Shown here piece after piece: positions 1 through 10,671 of a DNA stretch of 64,000 bases. A program made the position numbers and the translations under genes. This DNA is from Photobacterium malacitanum (GTDB lineage: Bacteria; Pseudomonadota; Gammaproteobacteria; Enterobacterales; Vibrionaceae): positions 1-64,000 of the forward strand of contig NZ_FYAK01000014.1 of NCBI RefSeq assembly GCF_900185615.1, written 5' to 3'. Under the pieces are notes generated by a model. That model was given only the letters and a program-made list of their open reading frames with translations, ran no database searches and was not told the DNA's origin. Position 1 is the stretch's first letter, and each line of letters starts with the position of its first letter.

Positions 1-31
1 CAATCTGAGCCATGATCAAACTCTTCAATTA
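1..31 (-). rRNA. rrs: 16S rRNA gene, 5' end only
   Basis: Read on the minus strand, the first bases of the window give the conserved 16S 5' sequence ending in AGAGTTTGATCATGGCTCAG. Only the first ~31 nucleotides are present; the rest of the operon lies to the left of the window. The mature 5' end is placed by comparison with the E. coli 16S start and may be off by a base or two. Confidence 0.93.
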
Positions 32-300
32 AAGTTTTGTTGTTTCTTTCGAAACGGCTCAATGAATACTGACTTCAAAACTACCTTAGTAATTTTAAAG
101 CTATTATCGTTCCAACAGAACGATAATGAATTGACTGTGCCAAATAACCGTAGTTATTTGTATTGGTCACTCAGTTCATTGATAAATCTTTCGACTTAAC
201 TATTCAACGAGTGCCCACACAGATTGCATGGTCAAATTGTTAAAGAACAACACTGATTTTCGTTGCCAGCCAATGGCTTGCTCCGTGTCAGTGAGGTCGT
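32..300 (-). promoter_or_regulatory. rRNA operon leader with boxA antitermination signal
   Basis: This transcribed leader precedes 16S rRNA on the minus strand. A boxA-like sequence (TGTTCTTTAACAA on the minus strand) lies at 237-249, followed by the conserved leader segment containing CTGTGTGGGCACTCG. Two perfect hairpins follow: a 10-bp stem at 103-112/118-127 with loop CAACA, and an 8-bp stem at 141-148/153-160. By analogy with other rrn leaders, boxA recruits the Nus antitermination complex. The hairpins may take part in leader folding or RNase processing, which is inferred. Confidence 0.85.
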
Positions 301-328
301 ATTATAGAGACTTCGATCACGTTGGCAA
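301..328 (-). promoter_or_regulatory. rrn operon promoter
   Basis: On the minus strand a -35 TTGCCA (323-328) and a perfect -10 TATAAT (301-306) are separated by 16 bp. The DNA just upstream (about 329-360) is AT-rich, like an rrn UP element. Transcription would start near 293-295 and run left into the leader and 16S. No second promoter was identified with confidence. Confidence 0.8.
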
Positions 329-460
329 GGCCTAAATTGCAATAAATTCGTCATATTTGCCCGAACGTCCAAATAACGATCAACCCGTTATGTTTTGGTT
401 GTTAATCACACGAATTTTTCGCTATGGTGAAGGTATAACTTCGATTGAATAAACATTTTT

Positions 461-1018
461 ATGACATTTTCTCTGCGCCAATACCATAATCATCAACCAC
501 AAATTGCCAATACTACTTATATAGATGCCACTGCGGTCGTTATCGGTCAGGTTACTATTGGTGAAAATAGTAGTTTGTGGCCATTAGTGGTTACTCGTGG
601 GGATGTTAATCACATTAAGATTGGTCAACGCAGTAATATTCAAGATGGTTCAGTACTTCACGTTAGTCGCATCAGCGCTACTAACCCCAAAGGTTATCCA
701 CTTATTATAGGTAATGACGTAACGGTTGGGCATAAAGCCATGTTGCATGGCTGCCAAATTGAAGATCGGGTATTAGTCGGCATGGGAAGCATTATTTTAG
801 ATGGTGCAATTATTGAGCATGACGTCATTATTGGTGCTGGAAGTTTAGTACCTCCAAATAAACGTTTGGTGTCGGGATTTTTATATGTTGGCAGTCCTGC
901 CAAACAAACACGTCCATTAACAGAAAAAGAAAAAGCATTCTTACTTCACTCAGCCAATAACTATGTCGTTTTAAAAAATGAATACCTCAACGAAAACTAT
1001 GATAATAGAAAAAAGTAA
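461..1018 (+). CDS. yrdA: YrdA, gamma-carbonic-anhydrase-like hexapeptide protein
   Basis: A 185-residue left-handed beta-helix protein of the gamma carbonic anhydrase family, close to E. coli YrdA in length and sequence. Hexapeptide repeats run through roughly residues 20-145. Three histidines (H67, H91, H96) sit where the family binds its catalytic metal, and the family-typical RGDVN and GHKAMLHGC motifs are present. Whether YrdA hydrates CO2 in vivo is not established. The start ATG has a weak Shine-Dalgarno sequence but matches the family N-terminus. The gene diverges from the rRNA operon and stands between rrn and yrdB/aroE as in E. coli. Confidence 0.93.
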   Translation: MTFSLRQYHNHQPQIANTTYIDATAVVIGQVTIGENSSLWPLVVTRGDVNHIKIGQRSNIQDGSVLHVSRISATNPKGYPLIIGNDVTVGHKAMLHGCQIEDRVLVGMGSIILDGAIIEHDVIIGAGSLVPPNKRLVSGFLYVGSPAKQTRPLTEKEKAFLLHSANNYVVLKNEYLNENYDNRKK

Positions 1019-1055
1019 GCCTCATCTTATGAGAGGACTTACTTTTGATATCCAA

Positions 1056-1319
1056 TCATTCAATAACGATATCTCCGTTATCATCGAAAGATTCATCTTC
1101 AATCATCACTTCGGCTAACTCTTCTAGATCAAACCGCAATGAAGAAAACTCAGCCAAGATATCAGCTTGGTTATTTAAAGCCTTACCACTATGCTGTTGT
1201 AACCAGGCTAAGGTAACCCAGCAGATAATCAATGCCCCTCCCTGTTGAGCTGGAAAGTTAACAGCTTGTCGAACGGCATCCCATGATTGGATATCTGAAA
1301 ATAAAATATCTTGGTTCAT
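1056..1319 (-). CDS. DUF1488 family protein (YrdB-like)
   Basis: An 87-residue protein starting MNQDILFSD, in the position of E. coli yrdB directly after aroE. It belongs to DUF1488, small proteins of unknown function with a C-terminal segment (here RFDLEELAE) typical of the family. A longer reading is possible from upstream codons inside aroE, but the internal ATG at 1319 matches the family N-terminus and lies 5 nt after the aroE stop, so the two are probably co-transcribed and perhaps translationally coupled. No function can be read from the sequence. Confidence 0.85.
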   Translation of the reverse strand: MNQDILFSDIQSWDAVRQAVNFPAQQGGALIICWVTLAWLQQHSGKALNNQADILAEFSSLRFDLEELAEVMIEDESFDDNGDIVIE

Positions 1320-1324
1320 TACTT

Positions 1325-2146
1325 TTACTCTTGTAAAGTTCGGCGTAACTCGCGTTGTACTTGTTTCGCTCCTGGACGAAGGCCGCGCCATAGCACAAAG
1401 CTTTCCGCTGCTTGTCCAACGAGCATTCCTAATCCATCTAACGTTTTAACTGCGCCATGCTCTTTTGCCCAACTATTAAAAGAGGTGATCGTTGAGCCAT
1501 AAACCATGTCATAGCATGTAGTATTCGTACCAACCACCGTAGATGATATCGCTGGCACATCCCCAGATAAACTGGCTGAGGTTGAATTAATGATCACATC
1601 AAAAGTTTGGCTCTCAAGTTGAGCTTGCTCTAATGCAACAACATTACCGAAAGCAGAAAAGAACTCTGCTAATTGTTGTGCTTTGCTTACAGTACGATTT
1701 GCAATAACCAATTGTTGAGGTTGTTGTGCTAATAATGGCAAGATCACACCACGAGCAGCACCACCTGCACCTAATAATAAGATGCGTTGATCTTTTAGCT
1801 CAACATGCTGAGTGATGAGATCTTGTACCAGACCTTCACCATCGGTGTTATCACCTAACACACCACCATCATCCAATTTTTTAAGTGTATTTACCGCACC
1901 AGCCAAACGAGCGCGCTCGGTCAGCATGGTCGCATATTGATAAGCTTGCTCTTTAAATGGCACCGTGATGTTACAACCTTTACCGCCATCCTGAAAAAAT
2001 GCATCTGCCGCTTGTACAAAACCATCAAGCGCTACTAGTTGACTGGTGTATGTCATCTGCTGGCTCGTTTGGCGGGCAAACAATGTATGGATGAACGGAG
2101 ATTTACTTTGCCCGATCGGGTTACCAAATACGACGTACTTATCCAT
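1325..2146 (-). CDS. aroE: Shikimate dehydrogenase (NADP+)
   Basis: Reduces 3-dehydroshikimate to shikimate with NADPH in the chorismate pathway. The 273 residues fit the AroE family (E. coli 272). Visible hallmarks are the substrate-binding SKSP motif (14-17), catalytic Lys65 in NITVPFKE, Asp102 in GDNTDG, the Rossmann loop GAGGAARG (126-133) and the NRT motif (150-152) that selects NADP(H). The ATG is preceded by GGGAG. It is followed after 5 nt by the DUF1488 gene. hemF lies 62 bp upstream in the same direction, so a hemF-aroE transcript is possible. Confidence 0.97.
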   Translation of the reverse strand: MDKYVVFGNPIGQSKSPFIHTLFARQTSQQMTYTSQLVALDGFVQAADAFFQDGGKGCNITVPFKEQAYQYATMLTERARLAGAVNTLKKLDDGGVLGDNTDGEGLVQDLITQHVELKDQRILLLGAGGAARGVILPLLAQQPQQLVIANRTVSKAQQLAEFFSAFGNVVALEQAQLESQTFDVIINSTSASLSGDVPAISSTVVGTNTTCYDMVYGSTITSFNSWAKEHGAVKTLDGLGMLVGQAAESFVLWRGLRPGAKQVQRELRRTLQE

Positions 2147-2208
2147 ATACGAATTCTCCCTTTATATTAAGAGGTTCTATCACTTTAAGATCTGAGCTCA
2201 ATAATTAA

Positions 2209-3132
<924 letters not shown>

Positions 3133-3690
3133 CTACCCCTGACGGAAAATATTACCCGTTTGGGCATCTCGAATTTCAGAAGGATTAGTACGACCTCCGG
3201 TTTCACCATCAAGTATCGCTGCCAGTTTATCTCCAAGTTGCTGTTCAACATCAGCTACCGTTCGTCCTGGCTCAAGTCCGGTTAAATTGGCACTGGTTGA
3301 TGTTAAAGGCTTGCCAAACTGACGACATAATTGCTGAACCAATGGATGATCCGTAACCCGCACTGCAATGGTGGTAAATTGACCGGTTAAAAAAGCTGGT
3401 ACATTAGATTTGGTTGGCATTACCCAAGTTACAGGCCCCGGCCATGATGCCAATACCGTTTGTTTTTGCTGCGGTGTTAATTGACTATCATCGATATAAG
3501 GCAATAACTGCTCATAGTCAGCTGCAATTAAGATTAAGCCTTTTTCTATTGGGCGCTGTTTTAAGGCTAATAATTTATTCACAGCCTGTTGATTATCAGG
3601 ATCACAACCAACACCAAATACCGCCTCGGTTGGATATCCAATCACTTGACCTTGCTTTAATGCTGTCACTACTTGGGTAATATTTGCCAC
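3133..3690 (-). CDS. tsaC: Threonylcarbamoyl-AMP synthase TsaC (YrdC/RimN)
   Basis: Makes threonylcarbamoyl-AMP from threonine, bicarbonate and ATP, the first step of t6A37 modification of ANN-decoding tRNAs. At 185 residues it is the short TsaC type without a C-terminal Sua5 domain. The YrdC-fold signature [14 protein letters not shown] is at about 18-31 and the SANLTG segment is near 140. The start codon is GTG (3690), preceded by GAGG with good spacing. It is the first gene of a tight tsaC-hemF pair. Confidence 0.96.
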   Translation of the reverse strand: MANITQVVTALKQGQVIGYPTEAVFGVGCDPDNQQAVNKLLALKQRPIEKGLILIAADYEQLLPYIDDSQLTPQQKQTVLASWPGPVTWVMPTKSNVPAFLTGQFTTIAVRVTDHPLVQQLCRQFGKPLTSTSANLTGLEPGRTVADVEQQLGDKLAAILDGETGGRTNPSEIRDAQTGNIFRQG

Positions 3691-3802
3691 AAATTCCTCT
3701 GCTCTTTATTCAGCTGATAGTTTATTTTTTTAGTTAGATAATCATCATACCGACACATGCTTAACAACACCATTTAAGGTTAATCATAGCGTAACTTTAC
3801 CT

Positions 3803-3840
3803 GCGCAAACGTTTTCCTTTGGAGTAAATCACCGTATAAT
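3803..3840 (+). promoter_or_regulatory. purEK promoter with PurR operator
   Basis: GCGCAAACGTTTTCCT (3803-3818) matches the PurR operator consensus ACGCAAACGTTTTCGT at 14 of 16 positions. A perfect -10 TATAAT lies at 3835-3840, so the operator covers the -35 region. This predicts repression of purEK by PurR with hypoxanthine or guanine, as known for E. coli purEK. The binding is inferred from the match. Confidence 0.85.
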
Positions 3841-3885
3841 GGCGTAAATAACACTTTAGTCGTTCATTACCTATAGGAGATCGGA

Positions 3886-4374
3886 ATGAAAGTTGGAATT
3901 ATCATGGGATCAAAATCTGATTGGCCAACCATGCAACATGCCGCAGAAATGCTCGAGCGCTTTAACGTTGCTTACGAAACTAAAGTGGTTTCAGCTCACC
4001 GTACTCCTCATCTATTAGCAGAGTATGCTGAAACAGCCCGCAATCGCGGTATTAGCGTCATTATTGCTGGTGCTGGCGGCGCTGCACATTTACCGGGCAT
4101 GACCGCTGCGTTTACCAGTTTGCCGGTGCTAGGTGTACCTGTGCAATCTCGCGCTTTAAAAGGCATGGACTCACTATTATCAATTGTGCAAATGCCAAAA
4201 GGAATCGCCGTTGGTACCCTTGCCATTGGTGAAGCAGGTGCCGCCAATGCCGGTTTATTAGCCGCTCAAATCATTGCTACTCACAACCCAGAGGTTTTAG
4301 CGGCTGTTGAAGCTTTCCGCCAGCAACAAACCAATACTGTACTCGATAACCCGAACCCGACTGAGGATGCATAA
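3886..4374 (+). CDS. purE: N5-carboxyaminoimidazole ribonucleotide mutase
   Basis: PurE class I converts N5-CAIR (made by PurK) to CAIR in de novo purine synthesis. The 162-residue protein has [10 protein letters not shown] (7-16), the catalytic AHRTP motif (37-41) and the [11 protein letters not shown] loop (61-71) that form the active site of the octamer. A good ribosome-binding site (AGGAG) precedes the ATG. Its TAA overlaps the purK ATG by one base, so the pair is translationally coupled. A PurR-type operator sits upstream. Confidence 0.98.
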   Translation: MKVGIIMGSKSDWPTMQHAAEMLERFNVAYETKVVSAHRTPHLLAEYAETARNRGISVIIAGAGGAAHLPGMTAAFTSLPVLGVPVQSRALKGMDSLLSIVQMPKGIAVGTLAIGEAGAANAGLLAAQIIATHNPEVLAAVEAFRQQQTNTVLDNPNPTEDA

Positions 4375-5492
4375 TGAATCAGGTACTGGTACTTGGTGCT
4401 GGCCAACTTGCACGAATGATGGCACTCGCCGGCGCACCACTGAATATTAATGTTATCGCCTACGATGTAACTACCACCAATGTTGTACACCCTCTAACCC
4501 AACAGTGCCAATCATTATCACTGATTGAAGCCATTGCCGCAGCCGATGTTATTACCGCTGAATTTGAACATATTCCTGATGCAATTTTACGCCTCTGCGC
4601 AGCCAGTGGTAAATTTAAGCCTCACCCTGATGCTATCAAAGCCGGTGGCGATCGCCGCATTGAAAAAAACTTATTAACCAATGCTCAAGTTGCTAATGCG
4701 CCATACCATATTATTAATAGTCGTGCAGATTTAGACGCTGCGATTACTGCAATTGGATTACCGTTGGTATTAAAAAGTGCCTTAGGCGGTTATGACGGTA
4801 AAGGCCAATGGCGCTTAAAAAACCGTGACCAAATTGAATCCGTATGGAATGAAATGGCGCAATGTATTGCGGCAAGTGATAACCAAGCGATTGTGGCAGA
4901 AAAATTTATCGGTTTTGATCGTGAAGTATCTTTAATTGGTGTGCGAAATGCTAAAGGGGAAATAAAAACCTATACCCTCAGTGAAAATGTTCACACTGAT
5001 GGCGTACTTAGCTTATCAACCGCCATTGTTGGTGACAGTGCCCTGCAACAACAAGCCCAGCAGATGTTTACCGCGGTTGCGAAACAATTAAGTTATATTG
5101 GCGTGCTGGCGTTGGAATTTTTTGAGGTTAATGGCCAATTACTGGTTAATGAAATCGCCCCTCGCGTCCATAATTCAGGTCATTGGACTCAACAAGGCGC
5201 CGAGACATGCCAATTTGAGAACCATCTTCGAGCAGTGTGCAATTTACCATTAGGCGGCACCGAACTTATTCGCCCAAGTGCTATGATCAATATTCTCGGC
5301 CAAGATAGCGTTCCCGAAGCGGTATTAGCCTTAGATAATTGCCATGTACATTGGTATGGCAAAGAAAAGCGTGACGGTCGTAAAATGGGTCATATTAATG
5401 TCTGTGCGGCAACCCCAGAACAATTGCAATATCAGTTAATGTTATTAGGGCAAATATTACCTCCGCAGTACTTTCCTGCACTACCACACTAA
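4374..5492 (+). CDS. purK: N5-carboxyaminoimidazole ribonucleotide synthase
   Basis: ATP-grasp enzyme that carboxylates aminoimidazole ribonucleotide with bicarbonate and ATP to give N5-CAIR, the PurE substrate. The 372 residues include an N-terminal dinucleotide-like fold ([10 protein letters not shown]), the ATP-grasp glycine loop GGYDGKGQW and the C-terminal metal-binding segment [13 protein letters not shown]. It starts on the last base of the purE stop codon and ends before a strong hairpin terminator. Confidence 0.98.
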   Translation: MNQVLVLGAGQLARMMALAGAPLNINVIAYDVTTTNVVHPLTQQCQSLSLIEAIAAADVITAEFEHIPDAILRLCAASGKFKPHPDAIKAGGDRRIEKNLLTNAQVANAPYHIINSRADLDAAITAIGLPLVLKSALGGYDGKGQWRLKNRDQIESVWNEMAQCIAASDNQAIVAEKFIGFDREVSLIGVRNAKGEIKTYTLSENVHTDGVLSLSTAIVGDSALQQQAQQMFTAVAKQLSYIGVLALEFFEVNGQLLVNEIAPRVHNSGHWTQQGAETCQFENHLRAVCNLPLGGTELIRPSAMINILGQDSVPEAVLALDNCHVHWYGKEKRDGRKMGHINVCAATPEQLQYQLMLLGQILPPQYFPALPH

Positions 5493-5501
5493 ATAACCTA
5501 T

Positions 5502-5533
5502 AAAAAAGCCTGCACTATTTATGCAGGCTTTTA
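5502..5533. terminator. Bidirectional terminator between purK and yrdD
   Basis: The hairpin AAAAGCCTGCA / TGCAGGCTTTT lies between the convergent purK and zinc-ribbon genes. The T-run on one side and the A-run on the other let it end transcripts from both directions. Confidence 0.8.
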
Positions 5534-5552
5534 GTTTTCATCGTTAATTAAC

Positions 5553-6113
5553 TTATTTTTCAATTTCTTGATAAGCATTACATTTTCGATCAGCGCACTG
5601 CAATTTGATGCCACTGACTAATTTCTTTTCTAGCAACAAAGCAAATCCACACTGCTGGCATGTACCAATTACGGGTTTATTATTAACGGCAAAACGGCAT
5701 TGTGGGTATTTATCACACGCATAAAATAGTTTGCCATACCGTGATTTTCGCTCAACTAAATGCCCCTGATGACATTCAGGGCAATCAATATCAGTTTGCT
5801 GAGGCTTTTTTTCTGGCGATGCAAGGTAATGACACTCAGGATATGCTGAACAACCAATAAACATTCCATAACGACCTTGGCGTAAAACCAATGGCTGAGC
5901 ACATTCAGGGCATGGCATATCGAGCTGTTTAACTATGTGACCATCATTTTGTTTAAGGGGCTGAATATAGTCACACTCAGGATAATGCTCACACCCCAAA
6001 AAAGGACCATGCTTACCAAAACGCATCACTAAATCAGCGTTGCACTGTGGACATGATTGATGCTGTAAAGCGTGCTCATGGGCTGCAAATAAGGGCTCAC
6101 TGTCGGTGGTCAT
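5553..6113 (-). CDS. Topoisomerase-type zinc-ribbon protein (YrdD)
   Basis: A 186-residue protein made almost wholly of four Cys4 zinc ribbons of the topoisomerase I C-terminal type: C21/C24/C41/C47, C68/C71/C88/C94, C111/C114/C133/C139 and C152/C155/C173/C178. The first three follow the pattern CPxC...GxFxGCxxYPxC. The N-terminal topoisomerase catalytic domains are absent, as in E. coli YrdD, so this is a stand-alone nucleic-acid-binding module of unknown role. It lies 2 nt downstream of smg in the dprA-smg-yrdD run. Confidence 0.92.
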   Translation of the reverse strand: MTTDSEPLFAAHEHALQHQSCPQCNADLVMRFGKHGPFLGCEHYPECDYIQPLKQNDGHIVKQLDMPCPECAQPLVLRQGRYGMFIGCSAYPECHYLASPEKKPQQTDIDCPECHQGHLVERKSRYGKLFYACDKYPQCRFAVNNKPVIGTCQQCGFALLLEKKLVSGIKLQCADRKCNAYQEIEK

Positions 6114-6115
6114 TT

Positions 6116-6589
6116 TTAATGAAGACCTCCATCTTCTGCGCCATATAATAATTCCTCGACCTGATCATAGGCCGCTTCATTACCGGGAGCGTTAAACAGC
6201 ACCATTAGAATAATCCACTTTAGATCATCTAGTATAAATTCTTGAGTATCGAGTTCCATCACTCGATCAATCACCATTTCTCGCGTATCAGCATTAAGAA
6301 CATCAATTTGCTCAAGGTAAAGCAAAAAACCTCGACACGCAGTATCCATACGTAACATTTCTTTGTCGGTATAGATGCGCATTGACGTTATCGCGCTATG
6401 GTTAACATACGGTGTATTTTCTGTTTCTTGTAAAGCAGCCAGTTTTTCAAGCCACTCTAAGGACTTGTAAATATCATCCTGATGAAAACCTGCACGCAGA
6501 AGCTCCTCTGAGAGTTCGTCTTGATCGACTAATAACTCAGCTTCGCTTTGAATATAGGTTTCAAATAGATACATAAGAATATCCATCAT
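6116..6589 (-). CDS. smg: Smg family protein (DUF494)
   Basis: A 157-residue acidic, helical protein of the Smg/DUF494 family. The N-terminus [13 protein letters not shown] matches E. coli Smg (157 residues). An upstream in-frame extension to 6640 lies inside dprA and is not supported by the family. The start is 2 nt after the dprA stop and the gene is followed immediately by the zinc-ribbon gene, an order conserved in enterics. The biochemical function is unknown. Confidence 0.93.
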   Translation of the reverse strand: MMDILMYLFETYIQSEAELLVDQDELSEELLRAGFHQDDIYKSLEWLEKLAALQETENTPYVNHSAITSMRIYTDKEMLRMDTACRGFLLYLEQIDVLNADTREMVIDRVMELDTQEFILDDLKWIILMVLFNAPGNEAAYDQVEELLYGAEDGGLH

Positions 6590-6591
6590 AA

Positions 6592-7695
6592 CTAGCCCCT
6601 CCTCGTTCTGATATAACCACCGGGCACTGCAGTCACCCAACCGGACAGTTCTAATTCTAATAATTGCGGTAAAATTTGGTGGATGGGTTGTTTACAGCGT
6701 TCAGCAACGACATCTACGGGTGTTGCTTCGGTGCCTACGTTAGCCAACAGTGCAGGAAATGGCAATTCTTCATTTTGCTTCGTTGCTAAAGGCACGCCTA
6801 TTTGATGGTTTATTGCACATTCTGTCAGGCTTCCTACCTCTTCATAAATATCAGCCGGACTTTCTACCAGTTTAGCACCTGATTTAATCAGCGCATTACA
6901 GCCACGACTGGCAGGATTATGAATAGAACCTGGCAGTGCAAACACTTCACGTCCTTGCTCCAACGCATAACGAGCGGTAATTAATGAGCCACTTTTTTGC
7001 GCCGCCTCAATTACTAATACTCCGGTCGATAAACCACTTATAATACGATTTCGACGCGGAAAGTTTTGCGGACACGGCTGTTGTTGTGGCCAAAACTCTG
7101 ACACTAATGCTCCTTGTTCAGCAATGCTAGCTGCCAATGTACGATGTCGAGCAGGGTAAATTTGATCAAGCCCTGAGCCTAATACCGCAATGGTTAATCC
7201 ACCGGCTTGCAATGCCCCTTGATGTGCCTGACCATCAATCCCTAATGCTAATCCACTAGTGACTACATAATTATTAGCGGCTAACGCTTTTGCAAAATTG
7301 AACGCCGATTCGCGACCATCAATGGATGCCGAACGACTACCAATGACTGCTATTTGAGGAGCGGCTAACGCGGTCACATCTCCACGAATAAACAATATCG
7401 GTGGCGGTGACGAAATCTGCTTTAATAGATGAGGATAATGCGCTGAAGCGAGAGTTAAAATATGCTGTTGTGGTGCTTGCTGCCATTGTAATGCATGCTC
7501 TAAGCGCTGTTGATTAGGTTGCAACAACGCCTGTATTTGTTTGGCCGTTAACCCATATTGCTGCAATTGTTCTGCTGTCATTGCCACGAATTGCGATGGA
7601 CTCGCATCGGCTAACAAGCGCTGAATACGGCTGCCCCCCAATGAAGGAACAGCCGCCAGTTGTAACCATGCAATAAGCTCTGTGTCAGTCATCAC
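6592..7695 (-). CDS. dprA: DNA processing protein DprA (Smf)
   Basis: Binds incoming single-stranded DNA during natural transformation and loads RecA. The 367-residue protein has a helix-hairpin-helix/SAM-like N-terminus (about 1-70), the Rossmann-like DprA core with GSRSAS (119-124), SGLALGID (147-154) and GSGLDQIYP (173-181), and a C-terminal winged-helix domain (about 305-367). The start codon overlaps the end of the LysM gene by 4 nt. With comM also in the window, competence functions are represented here, consistent with a transformable vibrio. Confidence 0.97.
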   Translation of the reverse strand: MMTDTELIAWLQLAAVPSLGGSRIQRLLADASPSQFVAMTAEQLQQYGLTAKQIQALLQPNQQRLEHALQWQQAPQQHILTLASAHYPHLLKQISSPPPILFIRGDVTALAAPQIAVIGSRSASIDGRESAFNFAKALAANNYVVTSGLALGIDGQAHQGALQAGGLTIAVLGSGLDQIYPARHRTLAASIAEQGALVSEFWPQQQPCPQNFPRRNRIISGLSTGVLVIEAAQKSGSLITARYALEQGREVFALPGSIHNPASRGCNALIKSGAKLVESPADIYEEVGSLTECAINHQIGVPLATKQNEELPFPALLANVGTEATPVDVVAERCKQPIHQILPQLLELELSGWVTAVPGGYIRTRRG

Positions 7696-8768
7696 AATGA
7701 TGAGCGTGGCGCCTGAGCAACCACACCGGGTTTAAACGGTTGCTGGTTATTTAGTACCACCGCTAAACTAAAATATTCATAAGGGCGTAATACCATCGCT
7801 TGAGCTACAGCGACAGTGCCGAGCTGAGTACTATCGGTTAATAAAGTGCTGGTTTGATAATGATATTGACCTTTTTTACCTTGCACCTGCGCGCCGGGTT
7901 TAAACAACTCAAATACTTGCCCAGCAACCATGCCATCGAGATGACCACGATCAAGCACAATCACATCGTAATTAGAAATATAACTATAACCACTGATTTG
8001 GCCCAATACTGTCGCAGATAATGATGCTGGCGGTGTCGTTGGTGAAAACGATAAGTCATGCTGAATATCAGTACCTAATAATGGCAATAAAATATCATTG
8101 GGCATAATTTCTTGTTGAAAACGATCAACCTGTAATTGACTGGTAACACCATCACTGGTTATCACTGTTACATCTGCAATTTCTTTAAGGGTTGATATCT
8201 TAGCTGTAATCGCTGTTTTCTCTGTCTGCTGTTGCTCATCAGTTCGAACAAAGTCTTGCTCTAAACGGTACACACGCCATTGACTGGTCGGCACTAATGA
8301 CTGATCAGCCCACAACACATCACCAATAGAAAGGTAACCACGCTCTTCACTGGTGCCAAGGATCTGTGCTTGAGTCGTTAACGCCTCAGCACTGATCAAC
8401 TTATCTTGTGCCACATATGCCACCATTAAATACCCTGGTAACGCAGTGATCGGCTGGCGTACAACTCGTACTTGTGGGGATAATTTAAGGTGTTTTTTCA
8501 GGCTTAATTGGGGTTTACCATTGACCCAAATAAGGTGCAAACGATCACCGGGATAAATTAAATGGGGATTTTTAATATAACTGTTTTTTTGCCATAACTG
8601 AGGCCACGACCAAGGGTTATTCAAAAATACTGCTGAAATATCCCATAAGGTATCGCCTTTTTTAACCACATAAATTTTCGGGTGGGTATTTTTTAACTGT
8701 GGTTGAGGGGCGGCAACCAACGACGGCATAAAAAGAATAAAACTAACGATAATAACCCATTGCCTCAT
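7692..8768 (-). CDS. LysM-domain exported protein
   Basis: A 358-residue protein with a signal peptide (about 1-20, cleaved near LVAA) and one LysM peptidoglycan-binding domain at about 31-80 (VVKKGDTLWDIS ... YPGDRLHL). The remaining ~270 residues have no motif I recognise. Its gene overlaps dprA by 4 nt. LysM proteins directly upstream of dprA are common in gammaproteobacteria, but the function is unknown; periplasmic or envelope location is inferred from the signal peptide and LysM. Confidence 0.88.
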   Translation of the reverse strand: MRQWVIIVSFILFMPSLVAAPQPQLKNTHPKIYVVKKGDTLWDISAVFLNNPWSWPQLWQKNSYIKNPHLIYPGDRLHLIWVNGKPQLSLKKHLKLSPQVRVVRQPITALPGYLMVAYVAQDKLISAEALTTQAQILGTSEERGYLSIGDVLWADQSLVPTSQWRVYRLEQDFVRTDEQQQTEKTAITAKISTLKEIADVTVITSDGVTSQLQVDRFQQEIMPNDILLPLLGTDIQHDLSFSPTTPPASLSATVLGQISGYSYISNYDVIVLDRGHLDGMVAGQVFELFKPGAQVQGKKGQYHYQTSTLLTDSTQLGTVAVAQAMVLRPYEYFSLAVVLNNQQPFKPGVVAQAPRSSL

Positions 8769-9116
8769 GTGATCCGTTCCTTCGATTGCACAAGTTGCGA
8801 CCTAGCGATATTAAAATAATCACTCATATTGGCAAAGGTTGGCATTAGCTCTTTGAGATGTCGACCGTTTAACAACCACTGCCCAAGGCTTTTCGGCTTA
8901 TATCACGGTTTAATAATCACTGTTACATCGAGAATGCTTTAACTTTGCTAAGAGCTAACATAAATTTTTTCAACGGCCGTAGTCGCTATTTCACGCCCCC
9001 AGTAACGGTTAACAACGACTGCACGCATTAGGTACTGTTATTTGAACGCTAAAATGACTAGAATTAGACCAACAACGCTATATCTTTCTAGTAACCGTTA
9101 ACGAATTCGAGCCCTT
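8769..9116. other. Divergent intergenic region between LysM gene and def
   Basis: These 348 bp hold no convincing ORF. They should carry the promoters for the LysM-dprA-smg-yrdD run to the left and def-fmt-rsmB to the right. I could not pick a clear -35/-10 pair for either, and I see no strong hairpin or known operator. Confidence 0.6.
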
Positions 9117-9617
9117 ATGTCGCTATTGCCAGTTTTAATCTTTCCAGATGACCGCCTACGTACTGTTGCCAAACCCGTAGAGGCGATTACGCCACAAACT
9201 CAACAGATCATCGATGACATGCTTGAAACCATGTATGACGAAGAAGGTATTGGTCTTGCGGCAACCCAAGTCGATATTCATCAACAGATTGTGGTTATTG
9301 ATGTTTCTGAACAACGTGATCAACCAATGGTATTGATTAACCCTCAAATTACTGCTGCCCATGGTGATGATGGTATTGAAGAAGGTTGCCTTTCGGTACC
9401 CACAGCGCGCGGTTTTGTACCACGTGCAGCAACAATCACCGTTGCTGCATTAGATCGTGACGGCAACAACATTACTTTTGAGGCCAATGACCTGCTAGCA
9501 ATTTGTATTCAACATGAATTGGATCACCTAGCTGGCAAACTGTTTGTTGATTACTTGTCGCCACTTAAGCGCCAACGCATTAAAAGCAAACTAGAAAAAT
9601 TAAAACGTTCTCACTAA
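9117..9617 (+). CDS. def: Peptide deformylase
   Basis: Removes the formyl group from the N-terminal methionine of nascent proteins. The 166-residue type I enzyme shows all three family motifs: GIGLAATQV (44-52), EGCLS (89-93) with metal ligand Cys91, and QHELDH (132-137) with ligands His133 and His137 and catalytic Glu134. It is followed 24 bp later by fmt, pairing the deformylase with the enzyme that formylates initiator tRNA. Confidence 0.98.
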   Translation: MSLLPVLIFPDDRLRTVAKPVEAITPQTQQIIDDMLETMYDEEGIGLAATQVDIHQQIVVIDVSEQRDQPMVLINPQITAAHGDDGIEEGCLSVPTARGFVPRAATITVAALDRDGNNITFEANDLLAICIQHELDHLAGKLFVDYLSPLKRQRIKSKLEKLKRSH

Positions 9618-9641
9618 CAACACCCACCATTCGAGGTTATC

Positions 9642-10586
9642 TTGAGCAAACCATTACGCATTATTTTTGCAGGTACGCCTGACTTCGCCGCCCGTCATTT
9701 GGCGGCGTTATTGTCTTCACAGCATCAAGTTGTGGCAGTTTATACTCAGCCAGATCGTCCTGCCGGTCGTGGTAAAAAACTCACTGCAAGCCCAGTTAAA
9801 AATATCGCCGTAGAACACGATATTCCGGTGTTCCAACCAGCCTCACTGCGTAATCTTGAAGCTCAACAACAACTCGCTGCGATTGAAGCCGATATTATGG
9901 TTGTTGTGGCTTACGGTTTATTACTCCCCCAAGAAGTGCTTGATACCCCGCCACTCGGTTGTATTAATGTTCATGGATCTATTTTGCCACGCTGGCGCGG
10001 CGCGGCACCGATTCAACGTTCAATTTGGGCCGGTGATAAAGAAACGGGCGTGACTATCATGCAAATGGATATTGGCCTTGATACTGGTGACATGCTACAA
10101 GTGGCGACATTACCGATCACGGCGACCGATACCAGCGCTACTATGTATGAAAAATTAGCAGATCTTGGCCCAAGTGCATTAATCGAGTGTTTAAATGATA
10201 TTGCTAACGGTACCGCAGTCGCGACCAAGCAAGATGATACTCAAGCAAACTACGCTAAGAAATTAAGCAAAGAAGAAGCCCAAATTGATTGGACTATGGA
10301 TGCAACAGCCATTGAACGTTGTGTACGTGCGTTTAATCCATGGCCAATGAGTCACTTCACTGTCGCAGAACAAACGATCAAAGTATGGCAAGCCAGTGTT
10401 GAGAGTGATAACCAAGGCCAGTTACCGGGTATGATTTTAGCTGCCGATAAACACGGTATTGTGATCGCTACAGCTAATGGCGCTTTGCGTCTATTATCTC
10501 TGCAACCACCAGGTAAAAAAGCCATGTCAGCGGCAGATTTATTAAATTCGCGTCGAGAATGGTTCCAAGTCGGTAACCAACTTTAA
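9642..10586 (+). CDS. fmt: Methionyl-tRNA formyltransferase
   Basis: Transfers a formyl group from 10-formyl-THF to Met-tRNA(fMet). The 314 residues contain the formyltransferase catalytic set Asn109, His111 and Asp147 within [16 protein letters not shown] and DIGLDTGD, plus the C-terminal tRNA-binding OB-like domain (about 205-314). The start is TTG at 9642, supported by the upstream GAGG and the family N-terminus [16 protein letters not shown]; no in-frame ATG fits. Confidence 0.97.
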   Translation: MSKPLRIIFAGTPDFAARHLAALLSSQHQVVAVYTQPDRPAGRGKKLTASPVKNIAVEHDIPVFQPASLRNLEAQQQLAAIEADIMVVVAYGLLLPQEVLDTPPLGCINVHGSILPRWRGAAPIQRSIWAGDKETGVTIMQMDIGLDTGDMLQVATLPITATDTSATMYEKLADLGPSALIECLNDIANGTAVATKQDDTQANYAKKLSKEEAQIDWTMDATAIERCVRAFNPWPMSHFTVAEQTIKVWQASVESDNQGQLPGMILAADKHGIVIATANGALRLLSLQPPGKKAMSAADLLNSRREWFQVGNQL

Positions 10587-10594
10587 ATACCAAG

Positions 10595-10624
10595 GCCAGG
10601 GTTAAGTCACTGGCTTTTCTTTTT
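10595..10624 (+). terminator. Possible weak terminator between fmt and rsmB
   Basis: The short stem GCCAG/CTGGC (10595-10599/10610-10614) is followed by a T-rich stretch. The stem is only 5 bp with a 10-nt loop, so it may attenuate rather than stop transcription into rsmB. Confidence 0.4.
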
Positions 10625-10671
10625 CAGATTAACCACGTAGCGCCAGCACCAACAGCGCTCAGGAAACAGCT

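Noticed and set aside
6590..6640. N-terminal extension of Smg into dprA
   Set aside because: The extra residues have no match to the family, while the internal start gives exactly the E. coli length.
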